This document shows positions 1 through 9,021 of a stretch of DNA of 43,694 nt, in pieces. Source of the stretch: Halieaceae bacterium (GTDB lineage Bacteria; Pseudomonadota; Gammaproteobacteria; Pseudomonadales; Halieaceae). Below the pieces are notes generated by a model, which saw nothing but the letters and a program-made list of their open reading frames with translations, searched no databases and was not told the origin of the DNA. The stretch is taken from the NCBI GenBank assembly GCA_018657645.1, contig JABHWT010000419.1, forward strand, positions 1 to 43,694. Reading direction: 5' to 3'. How positions within the stretch are numbered: the stretch's first letter is position 1; each line of letters opens with the position of its first letter. Both the position numbers and the translations under genes were made by a program.

Positions 1-595
1 CGAAAAGCGCCTCAACCGTGTCTTCGTCGCGGATATCCGCAGGGCAGACATGGGCGCGCCCGTTGCCGTCTTCATTGATGCCCTGCGCCAGCGCCTCCAG
101 TCGTTCCTGCTTGCGCGACACCATGGCGACGTCGTAACCCGTCCACTGCGCCGGCGAGAATTCAAAGTCACTGAACTCCCTGGGCAACAACTGACCCGGT
201 TTGCCTTGTACTTCATCGATCCATGCGTTCATACCGGCAGCATAGCCGCTAAAAACATCGCGGTCCTCGGGGCTTAAGGCATCGAGCTGCGCATGAATTG
301 AGGCGGGAAGAAACAGACGCCGAGCCTGCTCGTCAAAATCGACATAGTCGCTTCCCAGAACTTCGGCGACCAGTCCCTGGGTGCTGCGGCGCGCCATCTC
401 CATTTGAAACAATCTGTCCTGTGCGACTGCGTAGCCGTAGCCATAAAACAACTGGTAGACATTGTCTGCGTAGATGTGCGGTGTACCGTATTGATCGCGC
501 ACGATTCGCACACTGCCCGGTGTTGTTGGGTCAGCGACGTGAGTGCATGCAACCACAATGCACACTGCCAGGATCAGGATTGCTTTCGGATTCAT
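1..595 (-). CDS. Penicillin G acylase-family N-terminus fused in frame to an SDR fragment (partial, runs off left edge)
   Basis: Reading leftward from ATG at 595, 198 codons are open to the window edge. Residues 1-17 form a lipoprotein signal (VVAC, Cys17). Residues 30-157 match the alpha-chain start of penicillin acylases (Ntn hydrolases that cleave amide side chains), with [47 protein letters not shown] and [12 protein letters not shown]. From about residue 158 the match ends abruptly. [10 protein letters not shown] followed by [13 protein letters not shown] then reads like the second strand and following part of a short-chain dehydrogenase. The junction lies near 119-139. No autocatalytic Ser or beta-chain is visible. 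The start lies directly beyond a terminator U-tract with no Shine-Dalgarno. The family call for each half is firm; whether the fusion is biological is not. Confidence 0.75.
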   Translation of the reverse strand, partial: MNPKAILILAVCIVVACTHVADPTTPGSVRIVRDQYGTPHIYADNVYQLFYGYGYAVAQDRLFQMEMARRSTQGLVAEVLGSDYVDFDEQARRLFLPASIHAQLDALSPEDRDVFSGYAAGMNAWIDEVQGKPGQLLPREFSDFEFSPAQWTGYDVAMVSRKQERLEALAQGINEDGNGRAHVCPADIRDEDTVEALF

Positions 596-626
596 AAAAA
601 AAAGAGCACGTTATTAGCGTGCTCTT
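596..626 (-). terminator. Intrinsic terminator of the TonB receptor gene
   Basis: A perfect 9-bp stem (AAGAGCACG at 602-610, CGTGCTCTT at 618-626) with a 7-nt loop is followed, reading leftward, by a run of eight T. It sits 14 bp after the TonB receptor stop. Its U-tract ends at the ATG of the next leftward gene (595). Confidence 0.85.
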
Positions 627-639
627 AATCTCTACTGGG

Positions 640-2898
640 CTACATACTCCAGGTTGCTGTTACGCCGTAGGTGCGTGGCGCTCCCCAAACACCGATGCCA
701 CCGGGGCCGATGGTATACATGTGTGAAATATACTCCTCGTCGGCCAGGTTCTTGCCCCACAGTGAAACATTCCAGGTTTCGTCGCTTGACGTCCAGGAAA
801 TTCGGGCATCCCACAACTTCTGCTCTTCGATAATAATATCAGGTTTAATATAGTCGGTACGCTGCTCGTCGGTGTAGCTATAATCCAGCGCCGCTTCCAC
901 CGTGCCGGAACCGGTAATAACGGTGTAGGTTGCATTCAGATTGTAGGAATTTTCCGGCGCGCGGGTCAGCGGAGCACCACTGTAGTCGACACCATTGATC
1001 TCCAGGTCATTGGTGTCGGTGTCAAGGTAGGCATAAAAACCACCCAGGCGCAGATTTTCTGTGGGATACCAGGTGAACTCGGCCTCGAGGCCCTGAATAT
1101 CGGCTTCACCGATATTGGTGGTGATAAACGTACCAAATGGAGTTGAGGGCACGGGTCCAAAGCGCACGACCTGCAAATCCTGGTAATCCATGTAAAACGC
1201 AGAGGCGTTGATACGGAATGTGTCAGTGATGTCAGACTTGACGCCGATTTCGTAGTTGATGACGTCCTCTGGGTCTACGGGTGTGGTTGCCGCAACTTCG
1301 ACACCCTGCGATCCTGCAAAACCCCCGCTCTTGTATCCCTTGGATACGGTCGCGAAAAACATCGTATCCCCACTGGGCGTGTACTGCAGAGAAACCATCG
1401 GTGAAAAATCGTTCCAGTCGTCGTCCGGTTCAACGATAAATGCCTCTGCAATGATGCCGAGGCTGCCTTTGCCCGGTTCAGCAAATTTCATCTCGCCATC
1501 CGGACCCAAACATCCCGGCCACATTTCAAATTGGGTTCCCTCCAGATCAAGGCCGCAGTTAACCGCGGTGGCGCGATAGTCTTTCTCGTCCACTGTATAG
1601 CGGGCACCCACGGTTAATCGCAGGGTGTCGCTCAGTTCCCAGTTGGCCTGACCGTATGCTGCGTAACTGGTGGTTTCGTTTTCGGTACGCGTATACTCAA
1701 TACCGATGGGGAATTGGCCTATATCCGCCCTTTTCATATCGAGACGGAAGCGCTCTGGTCTGTCGGTTTCCTCGGTAAAGAAGAACAGTCCAGCTGTGTA
1801 ATTGAAGTTACCCATCTGATTGGAGGTCCAGCGGAACTCCTGTGAAAACGTGTCTATGTCCTCTTCGATATCATCAATGACGTCCACGCCGTAGGGGTTG
1901 CCATCGGGGGCCGATTTGCCGCCGGCGGGCGCGCCAATAGAGGCCATTTCCCAGTCGGTTTCTCCGTGACGAAATGCCGTGATAGTGGTGAACACACCAG
2001 AGTCAAATTCAATCACCCCCTGAAGACTAACCCCATAGGCCTCACGCTTTGAAAAGCCGTCAACCGGCTGCGCATTCTCGCGGCCACTGGTGCCCATTTC
2101 TTCACGAATATACGTCGGATACGGGTAGTTGCCTTCGACGATGGGTGTACGACCCATATCGTCGCGATCATCCTCCATGTAATCTGCGGTGAGTGTCCAT
2201 TCGCTGGACCCCGCCGAGAAAACCAGTTGACCGCGCACCGAGTCGGAGTCCTCATCCTGAAGATCTTTGTTCAGCAACACGTTGCGCACATACCCGTCGT
2301 GCTCGCGGTGTGAAAATGTGATTTTGCCTGCAACATTGTCGCTGAGGCCGCCGCTAATCAGGCCCTGATAGCGCAAAATACCCTCGTTACCCACAGTCGC
2401 GCCAAATTTGAGATGCGTATCCTGGGTGGGTTTTTGGGATACCACGTTGATTGCGCCACCGATGGCATTGCGTCCAAAAAGGGTGCCTTGCGGGCCACGC
2501 AATACTTCTATTCGCTCCAGGTCAAACATGTCGAAGTTAATACCTGCGGAGCGACCAATATAGACACCGTCGAGAAACAGGGCAGCGGAATTATCGAGGC
2601 CTGCACCATCGTCGGCAGAGGAAATGCCCCTCAATGCGGGATAGACCTGGCCGGGAGCGAACTCCGAATAAGAGAGACCGGGTGTGTGCTGGGCAATGCC
2701 CGATAGGTCAAATATATCTGCCTTGGCCATCATTTCACCGCTCATGGCGGTGACAGCGATTGGAACATCCTGCACATTTTGGGCCCGATGCTGAGCCGTG
2801 ACTATGACCTCTTCCAACGCGCCCGCCTGGGCTCCTGACGAAAGGAACGAGGCAGCTACGGCACTTGATATTGCAAAGGCTATTCTTTTTCTATACAT
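640..2898 (-). CDS. TonB-dependent outer-membrane receptor
   Basis: A 752-residue outer-membrane beta-barrel that imports a bound ligand using TonB-ExbBD energy. A signal peptide covers residues 1 to ~25 (cleavage near AQA-GA), followed by a TonB box-like EEVIVTAQ. The plug domain (about 35-160) carries LDGVYIGR, IEVLRGPQGTLFGRNAIGG and INVVSQKP. The rest is a long barrel ending in an aromatic-containing C-terminus (ATWSM). Length and layout are typical of the large FecA/CirA-like group found in marine gammaproteobacteria that take up aromatic, terpenoid or oligomeric substrates. The ligand cannot be read from the sequence. GGAG lies 8 nt before the ATG. A strong terminator follows the stop. 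A 518-bp A/T-rich leader separates it from the amidase gene. Confidence 0.93.
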   Translation of the reverse strand: MYRKRIAFAISSAVAASFLSSGAQAGALEEVIVTAQHRAQNVQDVPIAVTAMSGEMMAKADIFDLSGIAQHTPGLSYSEFAPGQVYPALRGISSADDGAGLDNSAALFLDGVYIGRSAGINFDMFDLERIEVLRGPQGTLFGRNAIGGAINVVSQKPTQDTHLKFGATVGNEGILRYQGLISGGLSDNVAGKITFSHREHDGYVRNVLLNKDLQDEDSDSVRGQLVFSAGSSEWTLTADYMEDDRDDMGRTPIVEGNYPYPTYIREEMGTSGRENAQPVDGFSKREAYGVSLQGVIEFDSGVFTTITAFRHGETDWEMASIGAPAGGKSAPDGNPYGVDVIDDIEEDIDTFSQEFRWTSNQMGNFNYTAGLFFFTEETDRPERFRLDMKRADIGQFPIGIEYTRTENETTSYAAYGQANWELSDTLRLTVGARYTVDEKDYRATAVNCGLDLEGTQFEMWPGCLGPDGEMKFAEPGKGSLGIIAEAFIVEPDDDWNDFSPMVSLQYTPSGDTMFFATVSKGYKSGGFAGSQGVEVAATTPVDPEDVINYEIGVKSDITDTFRINASAFYMDYQDLQVVRFGPVPSTPFGTFITTNIGEADIQGLEAEFTWYPTENLRLGGFYAYLDTDTNDLEINGVDYSGAPLTRAPENSYNLNATYTVITGSGTVEAALDYSYTDEQRTDYIKPDIIIEEQKLWDARISWTSSDETWNVSLWGKNLADEEYISHMYTIGPGGIGVWGAPRTYGVTATWSM

Positions 2899-3416
2899 AG
2901 TTTGCTCTCCGGGGTTACGGTAGTTCAGGTTTCAGAGTTAAAATAAATTTCGGTTTTCCATCTAATGGCCTGGTAGCTGCGGAGGACGGGTTTGTGATTG
3001 AGCGATATATCACGTGTCCTCTTGTTTTATTTGACATTTTACTCACCTCATCATCAGCCAATACTGGGTAAGATTGTCGTATTGTGGCGCCAGTGCCTCA
3101 AGCATGTTCTTTTGATTGCCATCTCGTGATCTCCGGGATCTGCTTCACACACGCATTGGAGTGACCTATACCTGATAGTCTGTTTAATAGGCTAGGTTTC
3201 AGAGTAATTCACTATTATTCTTAAATTAACGGTTAAAGTTACAGTAATGATTAAAAGTACAGTAACGGATACATTAATTATTATATGTTAGTTGTCAAGG
3301 GCGGCTTGACGTAATATTGATATGCATCAATTGCCGCCTGTTTTGCCGCTTGGAAATGCAGTGGGGGGAAAGCCTCTGTCGATTAGGGTTGCTGCGTCGT
3401 CAGGCACTCATCTGGT
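2899..3416. other. 518-bp intergenic leader of the TonB receptor gene
   Basis: No gene or gene relic was recognised on either strand. The amidase gene ends at its right border and the TonB receptor starts at its left border, so it is leader DNA for the leftward receptor gene. The part around 3200-3290 is strongly A/T-rich and contains the short direct repeats listed separately. Confidence 0.5.
3236..3266. promoter_or_regulatory. Direct repeats upstream of the TonB receptor (possible operator)
   Basis: Two near-identical copies, AAGTTACAGTAA (3236-3247) and AAGTACAGTAA (about 3255-3265), are about 19 bp apart in an A/T-rich stretch. An AACGG occurs near each. Spacing of about two helical turns suits a regulator site for the receptor gene, but no regulator is encoded nearby. 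This is a pattern only. Confidence 0.25.
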
Positions 3417-4814
3417 TTACTTGATTAAGGCCTCGACATGTTTTCCAATTGCCAGCAGTTTACGATCTGAATCAACCGGTCCATCCAGCTGCAGCGCGAT
3501 AGGTAAACCCTCGAAATTGGTACCCATGGGGATCACCAGAGAGGGAATTCCAGCATTGCTTGACGGGTCAGTATTACGGATGAATGTGGGAAATGTTGGT
3601 GCGGCGTTTCCATTTAGCATTATGGTTTCATCACTTCCACTAATATTCTGAGCTGCCAGAGGTGTCGCAGGCACTATTAATGCGTCGAGCTGATGCGTGT
3701 GGAAATAGGTTGCGTAGGCAGACTGCAACTTTGGCCTGGAACTATCAATTGCCTTTCGATAAACATCCTCGGGGATCGGTGTCGTTACAAGGCTTGATAC
3801 AATACCTTTCACATCGGGGCTGCTGATTCCCTCTATAAAATCATCCAGAGATAAACCTGGATTGGCTCGCTTAATTAAGCTGGGTAGTAACTGTCTGGTT
3901 TCAAAAAGTACGATAGGAAAACCGACCTGATCATTCAGTTCACCAATATTATTAATATCGGCGACAACCAGTTCGACCCCCGAATCAGCTAGAGCTTTAA
4001 AAACACGCTCCATACCTTTTGTAACATCTGCAGATAGGTTGTCATAGAAATAGCTTTTAGGAACGCCAATCCGCAGTTTTCCCGGTACAGATTTTTCCTC
4101 GTGTGCGAGCTTTTCATCAGCCAGAACCGCATCGAGCCTTGCCACCGTGGCCACGTCTTTTGCCATGGGGCCCACAGTGTCCCGGGTGGTCGAGATCATA
4201 TTCATGCCGGCATTGGGATAACGACCGGTAGTGGGACGAAATCCCACTATGCCATTCAGTGCCGCCGGAATTCGAGCTGAGCCGCCAGTATCCGTACCAA
4301 GACCGGCGTCGGCCAGGCCCAGCGCAATGGCAACGGCGGTGCCTCCACTGCTACCTCCGGCAAATTTGTCGATATTATGGGCATTCGCCACAGCGCCAAA
4401 TGCGCTATTATTGCTGGTAATGCCATAGGTTAGCTCATGCAGGTTTGTCTTTCCCATGATGATTGCCCCGGCATCCTTCACTCGTTGGATTACCGTGGCA
4501 TCTGTTGCCGGTTGATAATTCTCCAGTAGTTTATGTCCCACAGAGTTGGGCATTCCTGCAATTTCAATATTATCCTTGATCGCAAGAGTCATCCCAAACA
4601 AAGGTAGGTTCTCCTTAGCTTTGGAGGTGGACAGTTTTTTTGCTGTAGCGATTGCCTGTTGCCTGGCTAAATAAATATAGGCATGGTGCGAGTCAAATTT
4701 ATCGGCTCTGGCCAGTTGCATTTCAACCTTGTCAACCAATGGACTGTCCATTTGAGGACTCGCCGCGCAACCTGCTAATAGAGCAATTAGACTACCTATG
4801 ATTTTTCGTATCAT
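3417..4814 (-). CDS. Amidase-signature family hydrolase, lipoprotein
   Basis: A 465-residue amidase that hydrolyses C-N bonds of a carboxamide to acid plus ammonia or amine. The Ser-cisSer-Lys triad is intact: Lys80 in LAIKDN, Ser155 in GGSSGGT and Ser179 in DTGGSAR. The 24-residue Ser spacing is that of the family (FAAH, indoleacetamide and mandelamide hydrolases). The N-terminus is a lipoprotein signal (LLAGC, Cys16), so the enzyme is probably membrane-anchored in the periplasm, which is unusual because most family members are cytosolic. The substrate is unknown. It is divergent from the acylase gene at 5132 and has the same orientation as the TonB receptor, 518 bp away. The Shine-Dalgarno is weak. 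Confidence 0.9.
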   Translation of the reverse strand: MIRKIIGSLIALLAGCAASPQMDSPLVDKVEMQLARADKFDSHHAYIYLARQQAIATAKKLSTSKAKENLPLFGMTLAIKDNIEIAGMPNSVGHKLLENYQPATDATVIQRVKDAGAIIMGKTNLHELTYGITSNNSAFGAVANAHNIDKFAGGSSGGTAVAIALGLADAGLGTDTGGSARIPAALNGIVGFRPTTGRYPNAGMNMISTTRDTVGPMAKDVATVARLDAVLADEKLAHEEKSVPGKLRIGVPKSYFYDNLSADVTKGMERVFKALADSGVELVVADINNIGELNDQVGFPIVLFETRQLLPSLIKRANPGLSLDDFIEGISSPDVKGIVSSLVTTPIPEDVYRKAIDSSRPKLQSAYATYFHTHQLDALIVPATPLAAQNISGSDETIMLNGNAAPTFPTFIRNTDPSSNAGIPSLVIPMGTNFEGLPIALQLDGPVDSDRKLLAIGKHVEALIK

Positions 4815-5131
4815 TTCTACTCATCTCTTTATTTGTGTTCAAACAACAAGCAAGTTAGCGTGTATGGGGGGTGGGGTAAAGGGTTAGCGTCAATACATGT
4901 TAGCGTCAATACAGCGATGCTTCATTCAATCTGCCTTACTTGATTTCACGAGGCCCCCAATGATTATTCCCTGTGAAAATGAAGCAGTCGGCTTGAATGG
5001 GTCGGAAGCAGCTACGAAAAAAGGTTGCCATCGGACACATGAACGGAGCACTATTGCCGGTTCTGGAAAAAGCCCGTCATCTTTGGCCCTAACAACCACG
5101 GCCACCGTCTGTTTTTCGAGGGAATGACCCA
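4815..5131. other. 317-bp divergent intergenic region
   Basis: It lies between the divergent amidase and acylase genes. Reading both strands I see no convincing gene, hairpin or strong promoter. A GAGGGA near 5118-5123 can serve as ribosome binding site for the acylase. A short imperfect duplication (TTAGCGTCAATACA, near 4884-4912) is present. Confidence 0.5.
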
Positions 5132-7438
5132 ATGTATCACCGCCTTACCATGACTATCATCGCCCTGGGTGGATTTCTTGCCCTGGGTGCCTGCAATCAT
5201 ACAGCGGACCCAGGTGCCGCTGCTGCCAGCGGAAAATACGCCACTGATATCCGCTGGACCAGCTATGGCATTCCCCATGTGAAGGCGGCTGACTGGGGCA
5301 GTCTGGGCTATGGCTTTGCCTATGCCACCGCGCAGGATGCGGTCTGTGTGATAGCCAAAGAGCTGGTATTGATGGACGGCGAAATGTCGCGCTATTTTGG
5401 TACCAATGACAAAAATCGCGCCGACGATATCTTCCACAAGGTGTTGTTACAACCGCAGCGACTGACGGCCTACGGGGCCAGCCAGTCTGACGGGGCAATG
5501 GAATTTTCCGACGGTTATATTGCCGGTTACAACCGCTTTCTTCGCGATAATCGCGGCCAGTTGCCGGCCTCGTGCAACGACGTGCCCTGGGTCCGGCAGA
5601 TGGTTGCCGACGATGTCGCCAAACTGAGTATTGGTGTTGGTATTCGATACGGGCTCGGTCGGCTCAGCCAGGAAATGGCAGCCGCCGCGCCGCCGCAGCC
5701 CGGTGAAGTTAGCACCGCGCTACTGGATACGGATTTCGATGCCCCCCGGGGTTATGGCAGTAATGCCGTGGCACTGGGGCGGGCGGTCACCGATTCTGGT
5801 CGCGGTATTCTGTTTGGCAACCCACACTACCCCTGGAGTGGGCCGTCGCGCTTCCATTTGATTCACACCACCATTCCCGGTGAATTGGACGTGATGGGGG
5901 TTAGTCTGCTCAGCACATCGCGCATCGTCATTGGCTTTAACAGCGACGTGGCCTGGAGTCATACAGTGTCAACCGCGCTGCGGGCGACCTTGTATCAGTT
6001 ACAACTGAATCCGCAAAACCCCCTGCAATATCGCTACGGCGACGGCTACCGGGATATAGAGGCGCGGCAGGTCTCGGTTGCCAGCATTGCCGATAACGGT
6101 GAGCTGACCCATAGTCAGCACACGGTATATTTCAGTCATTTCGGTCCTCTGGTCGAATCGAAGGCACTGCCCTGGAACGCGACCATTGCCTACGCTATTC
6201 GCGACGCCAACCTGGAGAACACCCGCACGGCGGATACCTACGATGCCCTAAATAAGGCTCGCAATACTGCGGAGGTGGAGGCTGCGATCAGTCGGCAGGG
6301 TGTTAGCTGGACCAACACCGTCGCCGCCGATAAGGAGGGTAATGCCTTCTATGCGGATATCAGTGTTACTCCCAATGTCGATGCCGAATTGCTCACGCGC
6401 TGTCAGCTCAAACCCGAGGCTGTGCCGGCGCGGGCGATTGTTCTCGATGGCAGTCGGGCTGAATGCGAGTGGCGCAATGACGCGCGCTCCGCCATCCCCG
6501 GAGTATTACCCGCACAGGAGATGCCGCGTCTTCATCGCGATGACTACGTGGCAAATTCCAATAACAGCTACTGGCTCAGTAATCCGCAGCAACCGCTGGA
6601 GGGCTATTCGCCTATTATTGGCGATGAGCGCACGGCGCGCAGTTTACGAACTAGGGCGGGGCTTACTTTTATAGGGGAAAAATTAAACGGCGGTCGCAAG
6701 ATGACCCCGGCTGACATGCAGGCGATGATATACACCCACCGCAACTATGGCGCTGAACTGCTACTGGATGACCTGCTGGTCCTGTGTAGCCAACAGCAAA
6801 CGAGTGTTGTGCTGGAGGAGGCCTCGGTTGATATAGCGCCGTCCTGTAACACCTTGCGAGGATGGGACAGGCGCAATACGGTGGATAGTCGTGGTGGGCA
6901 CCTGTGGCGTGAATTCTGGCGCGGGGCACGGCAGCTGGACAATGTGTTTGCAACGCCCTTTGACGCTAACGATCCAGTTCACACCCCCAATGGTCTGGCC
7001 ATTACCGAGGCGCAGGTACGCGAGGGCTTATTGCAGGCCTTGGCCCAGGCGCAACACACCCTGCAACAGGCCAATATTGCGCTGGACGCCCCCCTGGGGG
7101 AGATTCAATACACCGAAATTAACGGTCAGCGCGTTGCCATACCCGGTGGAGAGGGTTGGGCGGGTATGTGGAGTATGATTATTGCCCAGCTGGAAAAAGA
7201 TACCGGCTATAGCCCCATCATTCACGGTAATAGCTTCATGCAGGTCATATCCTGGGACGAGCAGGGCAAGGTAAATCCACGGGGAATACTCGCTTATTCC
7301 CAGAGCCCGGAGCCAGACTCCCCACACAGCATGGATATGACCCGGCTGTATTCAAGCGGCGAATGGATAGATCTGCCCTTCACCGAGGCTGAAATTAACA
7401 CCGATCCAAACCTGGTATCGCTTACGCTCAGCGAATAA
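5132..7438 (+). CDS. PvdQ/QuiP-type acyl-homoserine-lactone acylase (Ntn hydrolase), lipoprotein
   Basis: A 768-residue member of the penicillin acylase superfamily, closest by motif to PvdQ/aculeacin A acylase. These enzymes remove long acyl chains from AHL signals or lipopeptide precursors. The signal ends in LGAC (Cys21). An alpha chain (about 35-190) with TSYGIPHVKA and AYATAQDA is followed by a short spacer and the autoprocessing site, with Ser210 in GYGSNAVALG as predicted N-terminal nucleophile. Further landmarks are NPHYPWSG, LDVMGVSLL, RDANLENTR, the oxyanion Asn region VANSNNSYWLSNP and IPGGEGWAG. Length matches PvdQ (762). The lipobox suggests membrane anchoring rather than a free periplasmic enzyme. 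A start at the second Met (5150) would give a more compact signal peptide. Its 3' end is 15 bp from the convergent gene at 7454. Confidence 0.9.
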   Translation: MYHRLTMTIIALGGFLALGACNHTADPGAAAASGKYATDIRWTSYGIPHVKAADWGSLGYGFAYATAQDAVCVIAKELVLMDGEMSRYFGTNDKNRADDIFHKVLLQPQRLTAYGASQSDGAMEFSDGYIAGYNRFLRDNRGQLPASCNDVPWVRQMVADDVAKLSIGVGIRYGLGRLSQEMAAAAPPQPGEVSTALLDTDFDAPRGYGSNAVALGRAVTDSGRGILFGNPHYPWSGPSRFHLIHTTIPGELDVMGVSLLSTSRIVIGFNSDVAWSHTVSTALRATLYQLQLNPQNPLQYRYGDGYRDIEARQVSVASIADNGELTHSQHTVYFSHFGPLVESKALPWNATIAYAIRDANLENTRTADTYDALNKARNTAEVEAAISRQGVSWTNTVAADKEGNAFYADISVTPNVDAELLTRCQLKPEAVPARAIVLDGSRAECEWRNDARSAIPGVLPAQEMPRLHRDDYVANSNNSYWLSNPQQPLEGYSPIIGDERTARSLRTRAGLTFIGEKLNGGRKMTPADMQAMIYTHRNYGAELLLDDLLVLCSQQQTSVVLEEASVDIAPSCNTLRGWDRRNTVDSRGGHLWREFWRGARQLDNVFATPFDANDPVHTPNGLAITEAQVREGLLQALAQAQHTLQQANIALDAPLGEIQYTEINGQRVAIPGGEGWAGMWSMIIAQLEKDTGYSPIIHGNSFMQVISWDEQGKVNPRGILAYSQSPEPDSPHSMDMTRLYSSGEWIDLPFTEAEINTDPNLVSLTLSE

Positions 7439-7453
7439 GTCACTGAATGAAGG

Positions 7454-8830
7454 TTATCGATTCAGAATTTCGATTGCCCCTGCTACCAGTTCTTCGACGC
7501 CGTGGTTTTTACCGGGTGTAAAGCCGAGCCGCACAACAACGAGGTCCTCGGACGGAACCATGGCGACAAACTGACCCTGATAGCCAGACATGAAGTAGGC
7601 ATCGGGTGGAAGGCTGGGCCACGCGCCGGGTTGTTCGGCGTTTTCTGGGATCTCGTTCAGCCAGAAGTGAGCGCCATAATTATTATACGGATGTGTGGGT
7701 GTCGGGGTTGTGCTGTAAGTTATCCAGTTCTCGGGCAATAACTGCTCGCCATTCCAGTTACCATTTAGCAGGCAGAATTGACCGAGCCGCGCCCAGTCTC
7801 GCGCACTGACGTAGGAATAGGATGAGCTGACAAAAGTTCCCGAGGCGTCCGTTTCAAGTATTGCAGTTGTCATGCCAAGCGGGTTGAATAGCCTATTCCG
7901 AGTAAAGTCGTAGTAGGACTGAAGGCTGCCGCCCAGAGATCGCCGAACAATACCAGAGACAATATTCGTGGTCCCGGAGGAGTAGGCCCAGTGAGTATCC
8001 GGTTCTGCAAAGAGCGGCATAGAGGCTGCGAACGCCCCGGCATCGGGTTCGTTGGAGAGCATCTGCTGAACGTCGCTGAACATGGCATAGGTCTCATCAA
8101 ATTCAAGACCGCTGCTCATCCGCAACAGTTGATCCAGGGTAATTTTGGCGCGCGGGTCACCAGCGTCTTCTTGCCAGGAGGGAACCGGCGCCGGGTCATG
8201 GATTGAAAGCGCACCATCGAGGACGCGCATGCCCGTAAGCAAGCTGGTAATACTCTTGGTCATGGACCAACCGATGAGCGGGGTTTTTGCATCGACACCT
8301 TCGGCGTAGCGCTCTGCCACCAGCGTACCCTTGTGGATAATGACAACGGCCTTGGTGCTACGCATGTTCTGGGGGTCGATTTCGGAAAATGCCTCTGTCA
8401 GGATAGTGTCGAACCCGTCCGAGGCGGTGGCCGGTGCTGCGCCCGAAGGCCAGGGCGCTTGAGGGTCAGGTTCTGGTACATCACCCGCATGCCTGAGGTC
8501 TTTGTCCAGGCTGTCCTGTCCCGCCTGCAATAGCGTGCATCCAGTGTGTTCCCGGTAGATGGCCCTGCGGGTGAAGAATCCCAGGAAGCGGGCATCGACC
8601 TGCCCCTTCACCTCGTCGATATCAAAAGACACATCGGCCAGAAGAGGAGAGGCGCCCCTGAGAGCTTCATCCACTATCTGTTGCCCCGAGAAACCACTAA
8701 TGAAGTGGCCAGAGCAAATGTTCTTGGCCGCGTAACCACTCCCGCCACTCAGAACAGGCGACAGTTTGTAGAAACCAAGAGACAGGCCGCCAAGTAATAC
8801 CAGACCTGCAATTGTCAGTGCGTTTTTCAT
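7454..8830 (-). CDS. Serine beta-lactamase-fold hydrolase (class C/esterase family), membrane-anchored
   Basis: A 458-residue exported member of PF00144, resembling 6-aminohexanoate-dimer hydrolases (NylB-like). An N-terminal membrane segment (about 4-27) is followed by a linker domain. The catalytic domain (about 140-458) has SxxK at Ser189-Met-Thr-Lys192, a Tyr-containing second motif (Y283SSG) and a C-terminal MSGYQGQF in the place of the third motif. Such enzymes act on amides, esters or peptides, so antibiotic resistance should not be assumed. AGAGGAAAC precedes the ATG. It is convergent with the AHL acylase, and the two stops are only 15 bp apart. Confidence 0.88.
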   Translation of the reverse strand: MKNALTIAGLVLLGGLSLGFYKLSPVLSGGSGYAAKNICSGHFISGFSGQQIVDEALRGASPLLADVSFDIDEVKGQVDARFLGFFTRRAIYREHTGCTLLQAGQDSLDKDLRHAGDVPEPDPQAPWPSGAAPATASDGFDTILTEAFSEIDPQNMRSTKAVVIIHKGTLVAERYAEGVDAKTPLIGWSMTKSITSLLTGMRVLDGALSIHDPAPVPSWQEDAGDPRAKITLDQLLRMSSGLEFDETYAMFSDVQQMLSNEPDAGAFAASMPLFAEPDTHWAYSSGTTNIVSGIVRRSLGGSLQSYYDFTRNRLFNPLGMTTAILETDASGTFVSSSYSYVSARDWARLGQFCLLNGNWNGEQLLPENWITYSTTPTPTHPYNNYGAHFWLNEIPENAEQPGAWPSLPPDAYFMSGYQGQFVAMVPSEDLVVVRLGFTPGKNHGVEELVAGAIEILNR

Positions 8831-8952
8831 TGTTTCCTCTGTCTACGATACGTTCTATTGCGGCACAAAACTGTGGTGAAATTCAGGTGCTGCCCGGTTT
8901 TGGTTAATAGGGAACATCAGGCGCTGTACCTTTGCCCTGGATAATGTAACTC

Positions 8953-8994
8953 TTGACCCGATAGTAACAGCTGGCAGCTAAAAGCTGCTATCCT
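8953..8994 (+). promoter_or_regulatory. Candidate promoter with a short inverted repeat before the YjiH-type gene
   Basis: TTGACC at 8953-8958 could be a -35 element. A 6-bp inverted repeat GCAGCT-AAA-AGCTGC (8974-8988) covers the expected -10 area, where a regulator could bind. No good -10 hexamer sits at ideal spacing, so the call is tentative. Confidence 0.25.
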
Positions 8995-9021
8995 TGTGGG
9001 AAAAATAAGGAGTACGATCAG

